DNA of 64,000 nt, taken from Pithys albifrons albifrons (taxonomy: Eukaryota; Chordata; Aves; Passeriformes; Thamnophilidae). Shown here piece after piece: positions 26,193-39,989 of this stretch; position 1 is the first letter of the stretch, and each line of letters begins with the position of its first letter. The notes beneath the pieces are model-generated. The model did no database searches and was not told the origin of the DNA. It saw only the letters and a program-made list of their open reading frames with translations. The position numbers and the translations under genes are program-made. The stretch spans positions 13,599,001-13,663,000 of the forward strand of contig NC_092471.1 in assembly GCF_047495875.1 (NCBI RefSeq), given 5' to 3'.

Positions 26193-29100
26193 CACAGCTT
26201 GAGCTCTTGAACAAGGACTACAATCTAAATAAAGGACCACTATAATATTCTAATTTTCAGCAATGACCAGCCAACCCACAAATATGAGAGTTACTATGCA
26301 AGTTTTGTTCAGAAAGTAAGAGAAAAAATCCCCCTTCAGGAATGGGAGCATCATTAAAGACTACCAGCAGTTTATTGAGGACTCAGGCAAAATACAAGTG
26401 CAGTTATATTAACTGTTTCTATTTTGAACAAATCCTCGAGATTTGTAGTGAATTAACCATAATATTTCTTTAATCTTTGCCTATTTCAACAAAGGAATTT
26501 TAAAAACATTCTAGTAACATATTCCTGTTTGATTATTTGTTTATTTATTCTGACTGCCCTATCCCTGAGCTCATACATCTTCAAAGAGGGGTATGCCCCA
26601 GTCTGTATTCATATTTTACACATTCAAGTGTGCTGTGACAGCCAAAACTTGTTGGGAACTGGGAGATTCTCCCTTTCACACAGGCAGGATGCTGGTGATT
26701 CCCAGAATCTTGCTTATGTGCAAGGCAGGAGCTTCCAGCTCCAAATAAGATCAGAGCTCAGAGGGACCTGGCAGCAGCTGCTCCTCACAGATGCTTCTTC
26801 TGAAGGAGCCACAGCCCTCAGGTCTGAGCTCCTGTGCCTCAGCTGGCTCTGCTCTGTGCCCCTTGCACAGCACTTGCTTATACAGCACCTTCCATCCCTC
26901 TGTGGGAGGTTGTTAATCCCTGCTGTACTGCTTTGCAGTGTAAATTACAATTTAAGCTTAATTTTCTTGAATTACCACTAAAAGTCTATAGCAGAGAACT
27001 CTTTTAGTCTAGGATTTAGCAACCTTCAAACCACGACAGCGCCCTCTCATGCAACCTTCTATCCTTTTTCAATATACTTCTAATTTAGTGATGAAAAACC
27101 CAGAAGAAAACACTTAAATCTCTTCTTATTCCTAATATGACCCAGTAACCACAATGGTTTTTTTTCTCTCCTTTTTTTTTTTTCTTGAGCTACCTATAGC
27201 TCTATAGTCAACAGAAAAATGATTTCTGGAACTCTGACACCGGGAATTTTCAGCTAAGAGACCCCAGATAAAGCACAAGTTGTCCACAGCTAAGATATTT
27301 TTCTTTATTTGATCATCACTTTTAGCAGTAACAGCCAATTTGTCACTAAACAACAAACTACCTGTGCACTGAGTTTGCATGTTCCAAATCCAGAAAGAGG
27401 CAATACCTTGAACTGGAGTATTTTTTTTCCATTTAAATCCTTCTTTAAGTCATTATTTTGCACTTTGACTACAATCACATGGGAATAAGTTATTGCAGTA
27501 ACTGGTGTTTAGCTTAACATATTGATTTGGGATATTTCTCCCTGTTTCATATGTATATACATAATAAATTAAAATACCCAAGAATGATGATTAGGTGGGA
27601 CAAAAATATTTGAAAAGGGCTCAGAAATTTTTTTTTCTTAATTTACACTTTCTTTCCAAAGGAACATAGCATATCAGGACCCTTAGAAAAATCATCCATC
27701 GCTGTTATACATTTTAGTGGATTTGTGATGTGAAATGCGACTGAACAGTCCACACTAAGGCTGACTCAGATGGCTCAGACATACTGAGCCCCGTATTTTA
27801 CAAACAGTTTTTCAGACTGTGATTCACACACACGTAGATTATACACAAGATGTGCTTTTAAAACCTTCTGTTGGCAGCTTTCTTTTTAATGGCCATCAGG
27901 TTTGTCATGCTTTCCATTTTCAATAGCAACACTAACTACCCAAGGCCAGTTACACTGTGCCAAATAATTACCCAGATGAGTATGAAAGCAAAATGACAAC
28001 ACTGGACAGAGAATATAACAGGGAAGTTGCAATCACAAGGAATTAATAACTATTTAAATTGCTGAAAATTATGGCTTCTAAATTAGCTAAGATATTCCAA
28101 AACAACAAAAGCAATCTAGACTTCTTAAGTTATTTTTGTGGATGTTTTATAAATTTCTTTAGAGAATTATTGCATTGAAATATTTTGACCAATTTCTTCA
28201 GAGCTGTCCGAAGGTAAGCAGCACAGAGACTGATCATGGGACAGTCTTCTACCTTAAGCTTACAGAACAAGTTCAGGTTGCAAGAATTAGAAAAACTACT
28301 ACAGAGCATGATACATTTTAATAAAAATGTTAAGACTCACTCAGATGAAGAACTAAAGAATTACTCCAGTCTAAAGAAAAGCATATGATACTAGAACAGT
28401 GAAGTAAAAAAAAAAAGGTAATTAATGATTTTCCTTGCAAACAATAATGTTTAAAAAACCCAGATACATTCATAAGTAGCAAAAATAAAAAGTATACTAA
28501 TGAATCAATCGTTTGTTGCTCTTCTAGACTGGCTAAAAACTGACATGTTGCAGAACTAGTTGGGAGTGGGGAAGCATCCACTCTTTGGAAACACACCAGT
28601 ACTCAGCAGCTTTTTGTTTATTCTCTTGTTTATGAAGCTGCAGAGGAAATTACCACCTGTCTCTGGTAACTGGCAATTACAAGCAAAAAAACCCAAATTA
28701 GCTACAATAACTGTTACCTTACTCAAATGGAAGTAGGCATTTAGCAAAACAAGTAGAATAAACTATAGCAACAAGTTCCTTGGGATGCTCAGTTTCTTTA
28801 TGCTTTTATGTTTTCTTTTTGTGATGTACAGCCATTTTAAACGTGATACAAGATTTCAGAGATGATAAATAAGTAAATACTGCAGTGGCTTCACAGTTCT
28901 GCTCTTTCTCATCAACACAATTCCATAGCTCCTGAGGTTAAAACTGGTTTGCCTTTAGATTTTAAGCACTGAGCATAGAAATAATTTATATGTGGAAATC
29001 AAAAGTTGCAAAACTTTGTTAGACTTCATTTGCCCTGTGCCATTTTCACAGCCACTACTGTCTTCAACATTGCCAAAACTGATATATCAGACTTCAAGTA

Positions 29101-29583
29101 GGTTTAAATATTTATATCTAGAACTGCTATTTTCAGGCTCTGAACAGATTTAACTGCATTTAGTTTTAACTCTGGTGATTTCTACACACACTTTGAATTC
29201 AAGTATGCCAGATGTTTAAATGCCACAGAGGATTATTATTACTCTTTCATTTATATATTCCTTATGTATGCAGATGTTAACAAGAAAGTAGAGAAAAGAC
29301 ACTTCCAGAGGGGTAACACCTCCTTCTGATGAGACTCATAGCAGGAGATTTGATGATTCTGAGTGCTAGATACAACTTACTCATTTCACAAACTTCTGTC
29401 AGCATTCTCAGCAATGAACATGTAAATAAAAAATTTAAAAAGGTTCAGATTTTCAAAGGCTTAACTTATGCAACCACATTCTGAGATGTTAGCCTTTCTT
29501 TTAATGTTTGCAAAATGAAAATACTTACGAAAATTATGCTGTAAATTGATTGCTGTTATATAAAGGCTAAAAAAAATAATTAG

Positions 29584-29775
29584 AGTCACAGAATAGCTGG
29601 AGTTGGAAGAGGCCTCTGGAGATGATCTGATCCAACCCCCGTGCTGAAAAAGGTTCAGTTGGAACAGGTTGCACAGAAACACATCCAGGTGGCTTTTAAA
29701 TATCTCCAGAGAAGGAGACTCCACAACCTCTCCCTGCAGACTGTTCTAGGGCACAGTCACCCTCACAGTAAGGAA
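29584..29775 (-). mobile_element. CR1 LINE 3' fragment, antisense
   Basis: The + strand begins 'tcacagaatagctggagttg', continues 'ggagatgatctgatccaacc', 'gagactccacaacctctccc' and 'caccctcacagtaagg'. This is a reverse-complement CR1 3' end truncated after about 190 bp. Confidence 0.92.
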
Positions 29776-32700
29776 TGATAACACAGAACACAACTCAAAC
29801 AGAATTGAAAAGGGAACATGCACAGATTAATCACAGTTTAAATTTGAGTTTAAATATGAACTTACACCTTTAAAATATTGAGCTTAATAAACTTAGGTTG
29901 AAAAAACCCTAAGACTTGAAAGAAACATGACCTTTAAGAAATTATAGAATAATATAAGAAGGTAGGAGAAAAAAAAACCAGACTAAGCAAAAGGAGCAGA
30001 GATACCAAAGGTAATAACCAGTGCAGAACTTGAGTTTACATTTTACAGAAACCCTGTAAATGAACATCACAGGGAGCTACTGGCACTAAGGTTCTGGACA
30101 CACTCAAGTTTGCACCAAAGTTTGAATTCTCCATTAGAAAAGAACACTTTGACCATCCTGTTACAGATTTATCATTTTGGCCACACAGTTCTGACTCCCT
30201 CTTTCTTTACAAATAACCTCTAGAACTGGGACAGCAGTTGCCTTTCAACTTAAACTCTACTCTCAGTAAAACACTTGCTGCAAAACATTGACGACTCCTC
30301 TTTATCCAGAGTATCTGCAACTAATTTGTTGTCAGGTATCTCAGAGACATATGGTTTCTTCTCCCTTGAAGAAAACTAGCTTTTCTCTTTTTCCCCTTAT
30401 GATTAAATCTCTATTGCTCTCTACTCCAAAAAACTGGCCTGCTTTCTTGAATTTGAATATGAAGACAAAATGTTTATGGAATTACCAGACAGTGTAGTTC
30501 TCTCATAACCTTAATTATGTGGCTCTCCAGACCATCAGGTTAAATTATTTTTGCTAATCTTAGCGTGCTGAGAAGCAGGACTTGCCATTCCCCGACAGGT
30601 GTTTGAACTTACAGGCTAATGAAACAATACAGGTGCTGCCAAAGAGTTGTAGTAATTGAGGGTAAGGCAGGACTAGGATTGGAGCTGGGAGTAGGAAACC
30701 AAATTAGACCTAAGTTAAGCATGTAGTAAAATAAAGCTCAATACAGACAACAGCAGTTCTTTGTTACCCAAATAAAGAACTGTGCCATAGTTATTGCACT
30801 GCACAAGGTGTCAGTGTCCTCCCTCCCTGCAACACAAAGAAACTCAATTATCTACAGCAGACACTTTCAAGTTGACTTTCCAGGTAAATTGTAGTTCATA
30901 GGACTAAAATGGTCTGTTGGCCCTGTTCTAATCATCACTATTTCTGACCTGGTGTGGGAGCAGCGCTGTCCCTGAGAAGCAGAGGAGGTGGCCAAAGGCA
31001 GGAAGGTGGTCGGGGCTGTGCCAGCCCTGTCGGTGTCAGCCCGGGCTCAGAACTGTCTGAGCGCTACCCAGGGAGGGACATCGGGACAGGCTGTAGGGGC
31101 TGCTACAGAGTCTACTTGCAAAGAAGGGTTGTAAGCCAGCAATTCAAACTTACTTTGGAAATTAAGATATGTTCAGCTTCTGGATAAAATGAGCCTAAAT
31201 ATTATTTTTATTTTTCCTTGATGATGGATGGGAAATCAGGTTCGTTTGACATCTTTATTAATTATTAAAACACAATAGGGAGCACTGGAGTGCACATTTA
31301 GATTAGCACTGCAGAAATAACTGAGTGCAGGAGGCTGCTTTCTCTTGGCAACTCTGCCCAAGGAAATGGAAACCTTCGTGTAAGTAGGAACATGTGACGC
31401 AAATACACTAATGAGGGCAATAAGAAAGTGGAAAATCAAGACACCTGACAACGAAGAGAGCATTTAAGTCCAACATATGCAAAAAGTTCCTGAAAACAAA
31501 ACCAATCAAACAACAACAAAAAAACCCCAGAGAAATTATGAGATTGTGTACCACAAAATATGACCTAAGATTTCAATACACATATATAAGAAAAAAAATG
31601 CATAAAACAAATAATCATAAACAGATAAAATGGTTATTAATCCAGTGAACCCCAAAAAAGTCACTAATATTAGAAATATCATTATTATTAGGTAGAACAA
31701 GTCAGAACTATTTTTCAATCTTATATAGAATGCCAAAACTAGCTTTAATCATCACACAGCAAACCAATTGGTCCCAGATTTGGCTTTTATACACTTCTCA
31801 AATCATCACAATCATAAACATGCACATCAACTCTATACAGACATCTACATGCACATCTCTTTTCTGAGCTTTCATTTTATCTTAAATATTTTCAGACAGT
31901 AAGAACAGAAATACAATCTGTATCAGCTAGAAGCAACATTCTTTAGCAATGTCATTACCAGTGATATAACAACCCATTTATTGGTAGCTTCTCTAACACA
32001 GCCACTAATATTCCAAAACCAATCAATCAAAAATGACCAAAAAAATCCCAAAAGCTCAACTTAAGAAAACCTTCCCACTCAAAAGCCCCAACCAAAAGAG
32101 CCAAGAAGAAACAGAACTGAACTGACCCCTGATATGGAGGCACTTCTCTCAGGGAAGAAAACTCAGGGAGGAAGATAATTCAGAGAGAAAACTGCATTTT
32201 CCATTTCTATTAGTGTTTTATCAATAGTCAAAAAGTAATGTTTTAATTATAAAAGAACATCAGGACCAGTTAGAAAAAGCATTTTCTTCTGCAAATTCTT
32301 TTTCTTGTAGTTCTTGTCAGGAGTATCTTTTTTGGTTATTTCAAAATGGTGAGGCAATTAATTTTCTCTTCTTTCTTTAAGTGTCTTCTGATTAGATGGA
32401 ATGAAAAGGTACTTAGCCAAACACAGTAGAAATTGGAGAATTCCTAAGCATTGTAACTGTCATATAAAGTAGATTTTTCTAAGGAAACAAAGTCATTCAT
32501 ATTTTATTTTAGCAGTGCAAACTTTGCAACTATTAGAAACGGCTCTAAATTACTTTTGAAAATTTGCAGTAACATCTTGCATCTGAAAATAGATTAAAAT
32601 CTGAAGTTATTACAAAGCTGGACAGACTACATCAATTAGACGAAGGATACCTGCACCCTTTATAGCAGGTATGCAGGTTAATTTAAAATAAGTCTTCACA

Positions 32701-35700
32701 TTTCCGAGGGCATGAACCCTGTTTGTAGACTCCTGGCCATAAAAAGGTGTTGATCAGTCTTATCTTTAAAAATGTTTTATGCAGCCACATACTGCAGCAT
32801 TGCCTGTGGATTGGACATAATAATCAGCAGGGGAAGGAGAACTCATTACTACAAGCTCTCCTTCCCCTGCAGATTACCTCAGCATGGAGCCACGTATCTC
32901 AATCAAAAAAGATTGCTACAAAGAGCTACACAAGATGTTTCTAAATCAGCCAGCTTGGTGTTCAGTCTATAGCTACAACCTTCTTTTAACCTTCAGAAAA
33001 GCAGAAAGACCAGGATGGTCTCCGAATATTAGCAAACCCTAAGTTTGGAAATAAATCACTAAGCAGATACATCTCACCAGCAGTCCTGGCCTGTCCCGTG
33101 CTCACACAGCTGATGCCCAGTTCAAACACAAGCAAAAATAAGCAGCAAGATCTAATTTCAAGGGGACAAGGCAGGATATTTCATGTGTTGGGAGTAATGG
33201 GGGTTTAGGAGTGTCTAACACATTGAATAGTACCAAGAATGTTTAAGGGGAAAAAAAGGGCAGATTGTTTCCTTATATACATATTTAGCTCCTTTAAATA
33301 ACACAAAAATATAAGCATAGCTGAAGGAAGCAAAAACATTTGCCTATCAGAAAATTTTAGACCCTACTTGCATAAGAGCTCCAAACCATAACATTACTGT
33401 TAAGAAAACCCTTTAATCAGAACACAATATTCTAGAGAGAAACAATGTTTGTCCTTTGTTCCCAACAAGTAAGAAAATCAAGCACTTGTGGCAACTTTTG
33501 AGGACTAAGGATACCACAAAGGCAGAGGCTGGAATGCAATATGAATTTCACTGAAATAATGTCCTAAATACACAGACACTCTCAGGTATTATGTATGTCC
33601 TATTTACTTCTGAGATAAATTATCATAAATAAATTATTCAAAAAGCCCAGTAATTGGCAACAAAAGGGAAGACAAAAATCTCACTGAGCTCTGGAGCTCA
33701 ACTCCCGTGTTAATAAGATCCGTGTTGCTACTTTGCATCATATGTTGTCTGTCTTAGTGCATGGGAACTGATGACTCTTCCACTGCACACCTGCACAGGC
33801 AATGTGAGCAACTTCAGGTGTGCCCTCAGTGGAAAGGGACCGAACACGTATCCCTTTGCCAAAAATTCAAATCTATATACTCTAAAAAAGTTAATATCTC
33901 AAAAGCAAAACCTGAAAAGAGAGTTTTTGAAATTTCCACCTAGGCTGCAACTGTGTGACTAGAAGCTATTTTAAAATAGAATTTGTCTGACCCCAGAAAA
34001 TGGATACTACTTAAGTCTCTCTCACAATTTATCTTTGTCCAGTTTACCTGGTTCCACATTTTATGCAAAGCACTTTCTCAAAAAGTGCTTGTTTATGTAT
34101 TTTCTAAAGCCATTTATTCTGTCTGTATTCAAATGCTTGAAGTAAGAAGGCACTCAACTGCTTGATCAGAAAAAAACAAACAGAAAAAAACCCCACCTAA
34201 CACAGTCAAACACACTGGATTTGTTCTTAATTTATGGCAATTTGTACTCTTTGTCCACTAAGTCTGTTTGTTTTATACAAAAGAAATGCTTTTCAATTTG
34301 AGTTATGGAGCTAATTCTAAACCAAGAAAGCAAGGCTTTCTTACATCACAGCAACACAGTTGATTTTCAAATGACACTATCTCCATTAATATTAGTAAAC
34401 AAAGGATATTTTCCAGTGATTATTTTTTCTGTACAGAAACTCTGATACAGACAAGAAGTTAGATTTGATAAAACCGAAAAACAGTATGTTAGGTACCACA
34501 TACCACTACACAGTTACTACAACACGCCATTACCAGAGGAATATGTTTGACTGCAAACAAATATTAGAGGCTGATTCCTCCACTATACCTTTTGCTTTCA
34601 GGATGGATATTGAATGTTGTCAGTGAATGCTGACTATTAAATAGTGACCACTCACTTCAAATAATTGTATTGAAATATATTTCATGGGTTATTAACAGCG
34701 AAATTTCAGTTTTGCTCTCCATATCCTGGAACATACTGCCCTGCATCTGTCCCTGTTTCTGAACTGAACCACAGCTGATCAAGTGCTTTGAGCCGATTTT
34801 GACCCAAGACACCCCAGCCCCCATTGCTGTGCAGAGTCCTGTAAAATCAGCTACTAAGTGAATGTGACACGGAACACAGCAATGCTTGCCTATCTAGATG
34901 AGATCAGACCTGAGTCCTCAAAAATGATGTACCAGGCATTGTTGTAGCTTCACAGAAAGCAGTAACACATCCTGTAGGGGGAATTACACAGTTCTTATTC
35001 TATCAAAATTAAACTTAGGGATTCCCTAAGAAGACCTAATACAGAAACACTGAAAAGAAGTGTGTGTTACAGAAGTGTATACACAAGCTGCAGACATTCC
35101 TGTTGTTGAGAGTATAATCATGGGAAGGACTGCACCAAGAATAGATCACTTAGGATTCGTTCGAGCATGTGAAAGCCACAGTGACCAAGAAACAATTACA
35201 TGCATCCAAGATATCAAGCATAAGCTGATCATCTGTTAAGGTCAGAATGAGTTTTCTTTGTCAAATTCACTGCTGTAAGTCAAATCATTATCTTTTATCC
35301 TGAGAAAACCTACTAGTCAGTTTACCGCTCATCACACAGAACACATACACAAATATTGCTAATTTCAGGGCCTTACTCAGCTGCTCCTAGAAATTGTTTT
35401 GAAGTCTTCTGGTGAGTGTCACAAGATGTGGGACAAGGTTTTTACAAACTAGGTAAGCTAGTTTTGTGACAGGAGACTTTCAACAAAATATTTATTCACC
35501 ATTGGTAGAAGAAAACAAGTCTTCTATTTATATTTCATTTAGAACTGTTAGGCTTGAGATTTTAAGTACCTTAGAGATTTTTCCTTAAATCAAGAAAAAA
35601 AAATCCAATTTATTTACATGATGAAACACAATGCAAAATCCTCCTATAAGTTACATGAGCGTAAAACAAAGCTACTAACACAACATGAAGACATTTTGGC

Positions 35701-36800
35701 CTATATTTTCCCCAAAATAAATAGCCCTCACACAAACTATAATAATGCAGTGGAAAAATACCAAAAGCAAATACCAAAAACTCCATGAATGCTCATTACT
35801 TGCTTGCAACTCTAAACAGATTCAACAAGTTCTTCAACTGACCACACACTAAGACAAAAACAGCTTAAAGCCAAATAAAATTTAAAAATAATAATCCTGT
35901 AAAAACTACAGTGGCTTCAAATTCACATCATCTATTAATTTCTCTTCTTATTATGGCATTACATAAAGGACTGGAATTACTCCACTTGAAACATTTTGAA
36001 CAAGATACTGAAAATATTTAGGGGGGAAAAAGGAATAATGAAACAGAAACTTCAAAAAACCCTACAGTTATAGAATACTAAGACTACAAGTACAGTTTTA
36101 CTGATAAATATCTGTTATTCATGAAGTCATAGGCCTGAACAAAAGAATACCATCAATCTTACCTTTTACTGTATGAAGTTCCCCTGCCCCTCTCCAGCAC
36201 ATCACTTTTCTCTTCCCACCTCTGAGCTCCTGCAATTGTTAAAGTAATTTTGAGATCCCTCATGGTTGAGAAATGTGGTTCAACAGACTAAAGGACAAAA
36301 CAAAGGTCACCATCACCTTCTGCCTTTGTAAAGATTACCATTTTTTCTTTTCCTTCTCTCACAGTTTTCCTCTGTTGTTCTTTTACCTGTCTTTCCTAAC
36401 TTCTAAACTCCCTCCTTTTGGTCAATGTTCTTTCTTCTCTGCTTTCTTACCTGCTAATATGGCATCCATTGAAAAGCTCCCCAGATACTTCTCATATTTA
36501 TAGCCCTCAGCTGATAGCTATGGCTCTCCAGGAAAAACAGCTTCTCCTGTGATTTCTAGTGGGATACAGATGCACCTGGAGCTTTTTATCTTCAACACCT
36601 GCAGAAATTCAGGCAGTGCTCAACTCTTCAATTTGCTGCACCTGTAGCCATTTTCAGTGTCAGTTTCTGCCTTAATGAGGTCACTTCTATTTGTAAACAC
36701 GGGAAATTAACTCTGTAAAAACAAATGTGTTCACCGACATAAAATATATATTGACTGCCCATTAAAACCAAACACACACAGTGTAGCACATCTATTTTGA
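29776..36800. other. Intergenic DNA upstream of EOLA1
   Basis: No gene is supported. There is a small GC-rich patch at about 30945-31125, a strong hairpin at 32821-32876, and A/C-rich low-complexity tracts near 31495-31530, 32025-32060 and 34165-34200. Short ORFs lack domains. Confidence 0.5.
32821..32876. repeat. Near-perfect hairpin, 20-bp arms, 16-nt loop
   Basis: Arms 32821-32840 and 32857-32876 are reverse complements at 19 of 20 positions; the inner 14 bp (gcaggggaaggaga) are perfect. The loop is 32841-32856. The purine-rich arm is unlike its AT-rich surroundings. It could fold as RNA on either strand. The function is unknown. Confidence 0.92.
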
Positions 36801-37079
36801 CCCCTTTCTTTTCCCAATCATGCTTTACTGTAAGGTCTCTGGTTTTCACCGTGTTCCCTGGGCCTTCACACGCTGCTCCTGCTGCCACAGCAGGACCAGC
36901 ACAGACAAAACCTGCTGTCAAACGATAACTGCGCTGCCCGAAATGTTTGTATCAGAAAGGCAAAGTGTTGATGCAAAACACAAAACTGAACAGGAACAGG
37001 ACACTGATGGGACGCTCCTCAAGGAGCAGGGCTGGATGAGATCATTTAGGAAAATACTCTCCCAACCAAACCAGTCGCT

Positions 37080-37860
37080 ACAGAAAGCGGGGCAGTGGCA
37101 GACGCTGCGTTTCCACGTGCCAAGTGCCTTTTGGTTACGCGCAGAGCGGCCCCGGGGCGCGCAGCGGGAGCTGCGGCCGACACGGCCCCATCGCCCCACC
37201 CGGGCGTGCTGGAGCTCCCCGGGCCGGGCCGAGAGCCCGCGGGCAGCGGCACCACGCGGGGCTGGGTCGGGAACTCGCCCGGGGCCGCTCCGCACACACC
37301 GCCCCGCGCACACGGCGGGCCCGGGCGGCGCGGAGGGTGCGGAGCCGGCACAGGTGGGCGCCGGGACCGGGGCCGCCATGGCCGGGCGGGGCCGAGCGCT
37401 CCTCGGGGAGGGCGGCGGGGCCGGGGCCGTGCACGGGGTGTGGGGCCGCTGCTCGGGCCGGGGCCGCTGTTTGTGCCGAGGCCGCTGTTTGTTCCGTGTC
37501 CGTGCCGGAGGTCGCCGCTCGGGCCGTGGCCGCTGTTTATGCCGGGGCCGTGCCCGGGGCTGCTGTTTGCGCCAAGGGCGCTGCTCGGTCCGGGGCCGCT
37601 GTTTGTGCCGGGGCCGGTGTTTTTGCCCTAGGGGCGCTCTTTGTGCCGGTGCCGTGCCCGGAGCCGCTGTTTGTGCCAAGGGCGCTGCTCGGTCCGGGGC
37701 CGCTGTTTGTGCCGGGGCCGCTGCTCGGGCTGGGCCGGCTCGGCCCGAGCGGCCCCGCGGGTGTCGGAGCCGCCCCCGGGAGGCCGCGCAGCACCAGGGC
37801 CCGGAGCTCGTCGTGAGCATCGGTGGCTTGTTGCGACTCATCTACGTCTGTCTGTGTGTT
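37080..37860. promoter_or_regulatory. EOLA1: EOLA1 CpG island / promoter region
   Basis: An abrupt switch from AT-rich DNA to very GC- and CpG-rich sequence immediately upstream of the EOLA1 coding start marks a CpG-island promoter. An E-box CACGTG lies at 37114-37119. A good donor, CAG|GTGGGC, at 37353/37354 could end a non-coding first exon that splices to the acceptor 'tgtgtgtttacag' ending at 37865. No TATA box is evident. The long ORFs across this island on both strands are GC artefacts. Confidence 0.8.
37440..37735 (+). repeat. GC-rich minisatellite inside the CpG island
   Basis: Degenerate units of the form ggccgctgtttgtgccgg recur with varying spacing. A higher-order repeat of 104 bp is visible: 46 bp from 37571 recur without change from 37675. 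The array falls between the candidate first exon and exon 2 of EOLA1, probably within intron 1, and could vary in length. Confidence 0.9.
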
Positions 37861-37872
37861 TACAGGAAATAA

Positions 37873-39694
<1,822 letters not shown>

Positions 39695-39961
39695 GTGTTG
39701 TCCCTCACTACTGTTTTTCCTGCCTAAAAGCAAGTCAGTGTCTTGAATACATCAGCATCTTGTTTAGGATTCCCTTCCAAAACTGTGTAAAAGGGCAAAT
39801 ACATTTGAAGAACTGCTCTTCTGAGGCAAAACAACAAAGATGTAATTTTTATGATGTTACTGGGAATTATATTTTCCTAGATTTTTCCTACATAAACAAC
39901 TAAGTAATGTCATTTTTTAAATACATGACTTTTTATTGTGTGCCAATTTAAGATATAAGTA

Positions 39962-39967
39962 AATAAA
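39962..39967 (+). terminator. EOLA1: Candidate EOLA1 poly(A) signal
   Basis: AATAAA lies about 270 bp after the stop codon, which would give a short 3' UTR. A second AATAAA at 40440-40445 is an alternative. Confidence 0.55.
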
Positions 39968-39989
39968 ACCAATTATATGATGCCTGCAT

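Larger units (their letters stand above)
22201..29583. other. Long AT-rich intergenic stretch
   Basis: No gene is supported. Local structure includes a C9-10 run near 24551-24560, a GC-richer segment at about 26.64-26.92 kb with a domain-free 150-codon ORF, a MIR-like core at about 26090-26118, an 11-bp-arm hairpin at 26164-26192, and T- and A-rich runs near 27170-27185 and 28409. The ORFs are short, overlap on both strands and lack conserved motifs. Confidence 0.5.

Noticed and set aside
36820..37872. 350-codon plus-strand ORF and the 307-codon minus-strand ORF over the CpG island
   Set aside because: Both are Arg/Ala/Gly/Pro-rich by-products of GC-rich minisatellite DNA with few stop codons, open in several frames at once, with no domain. 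They run across the EOLA1 promoter.
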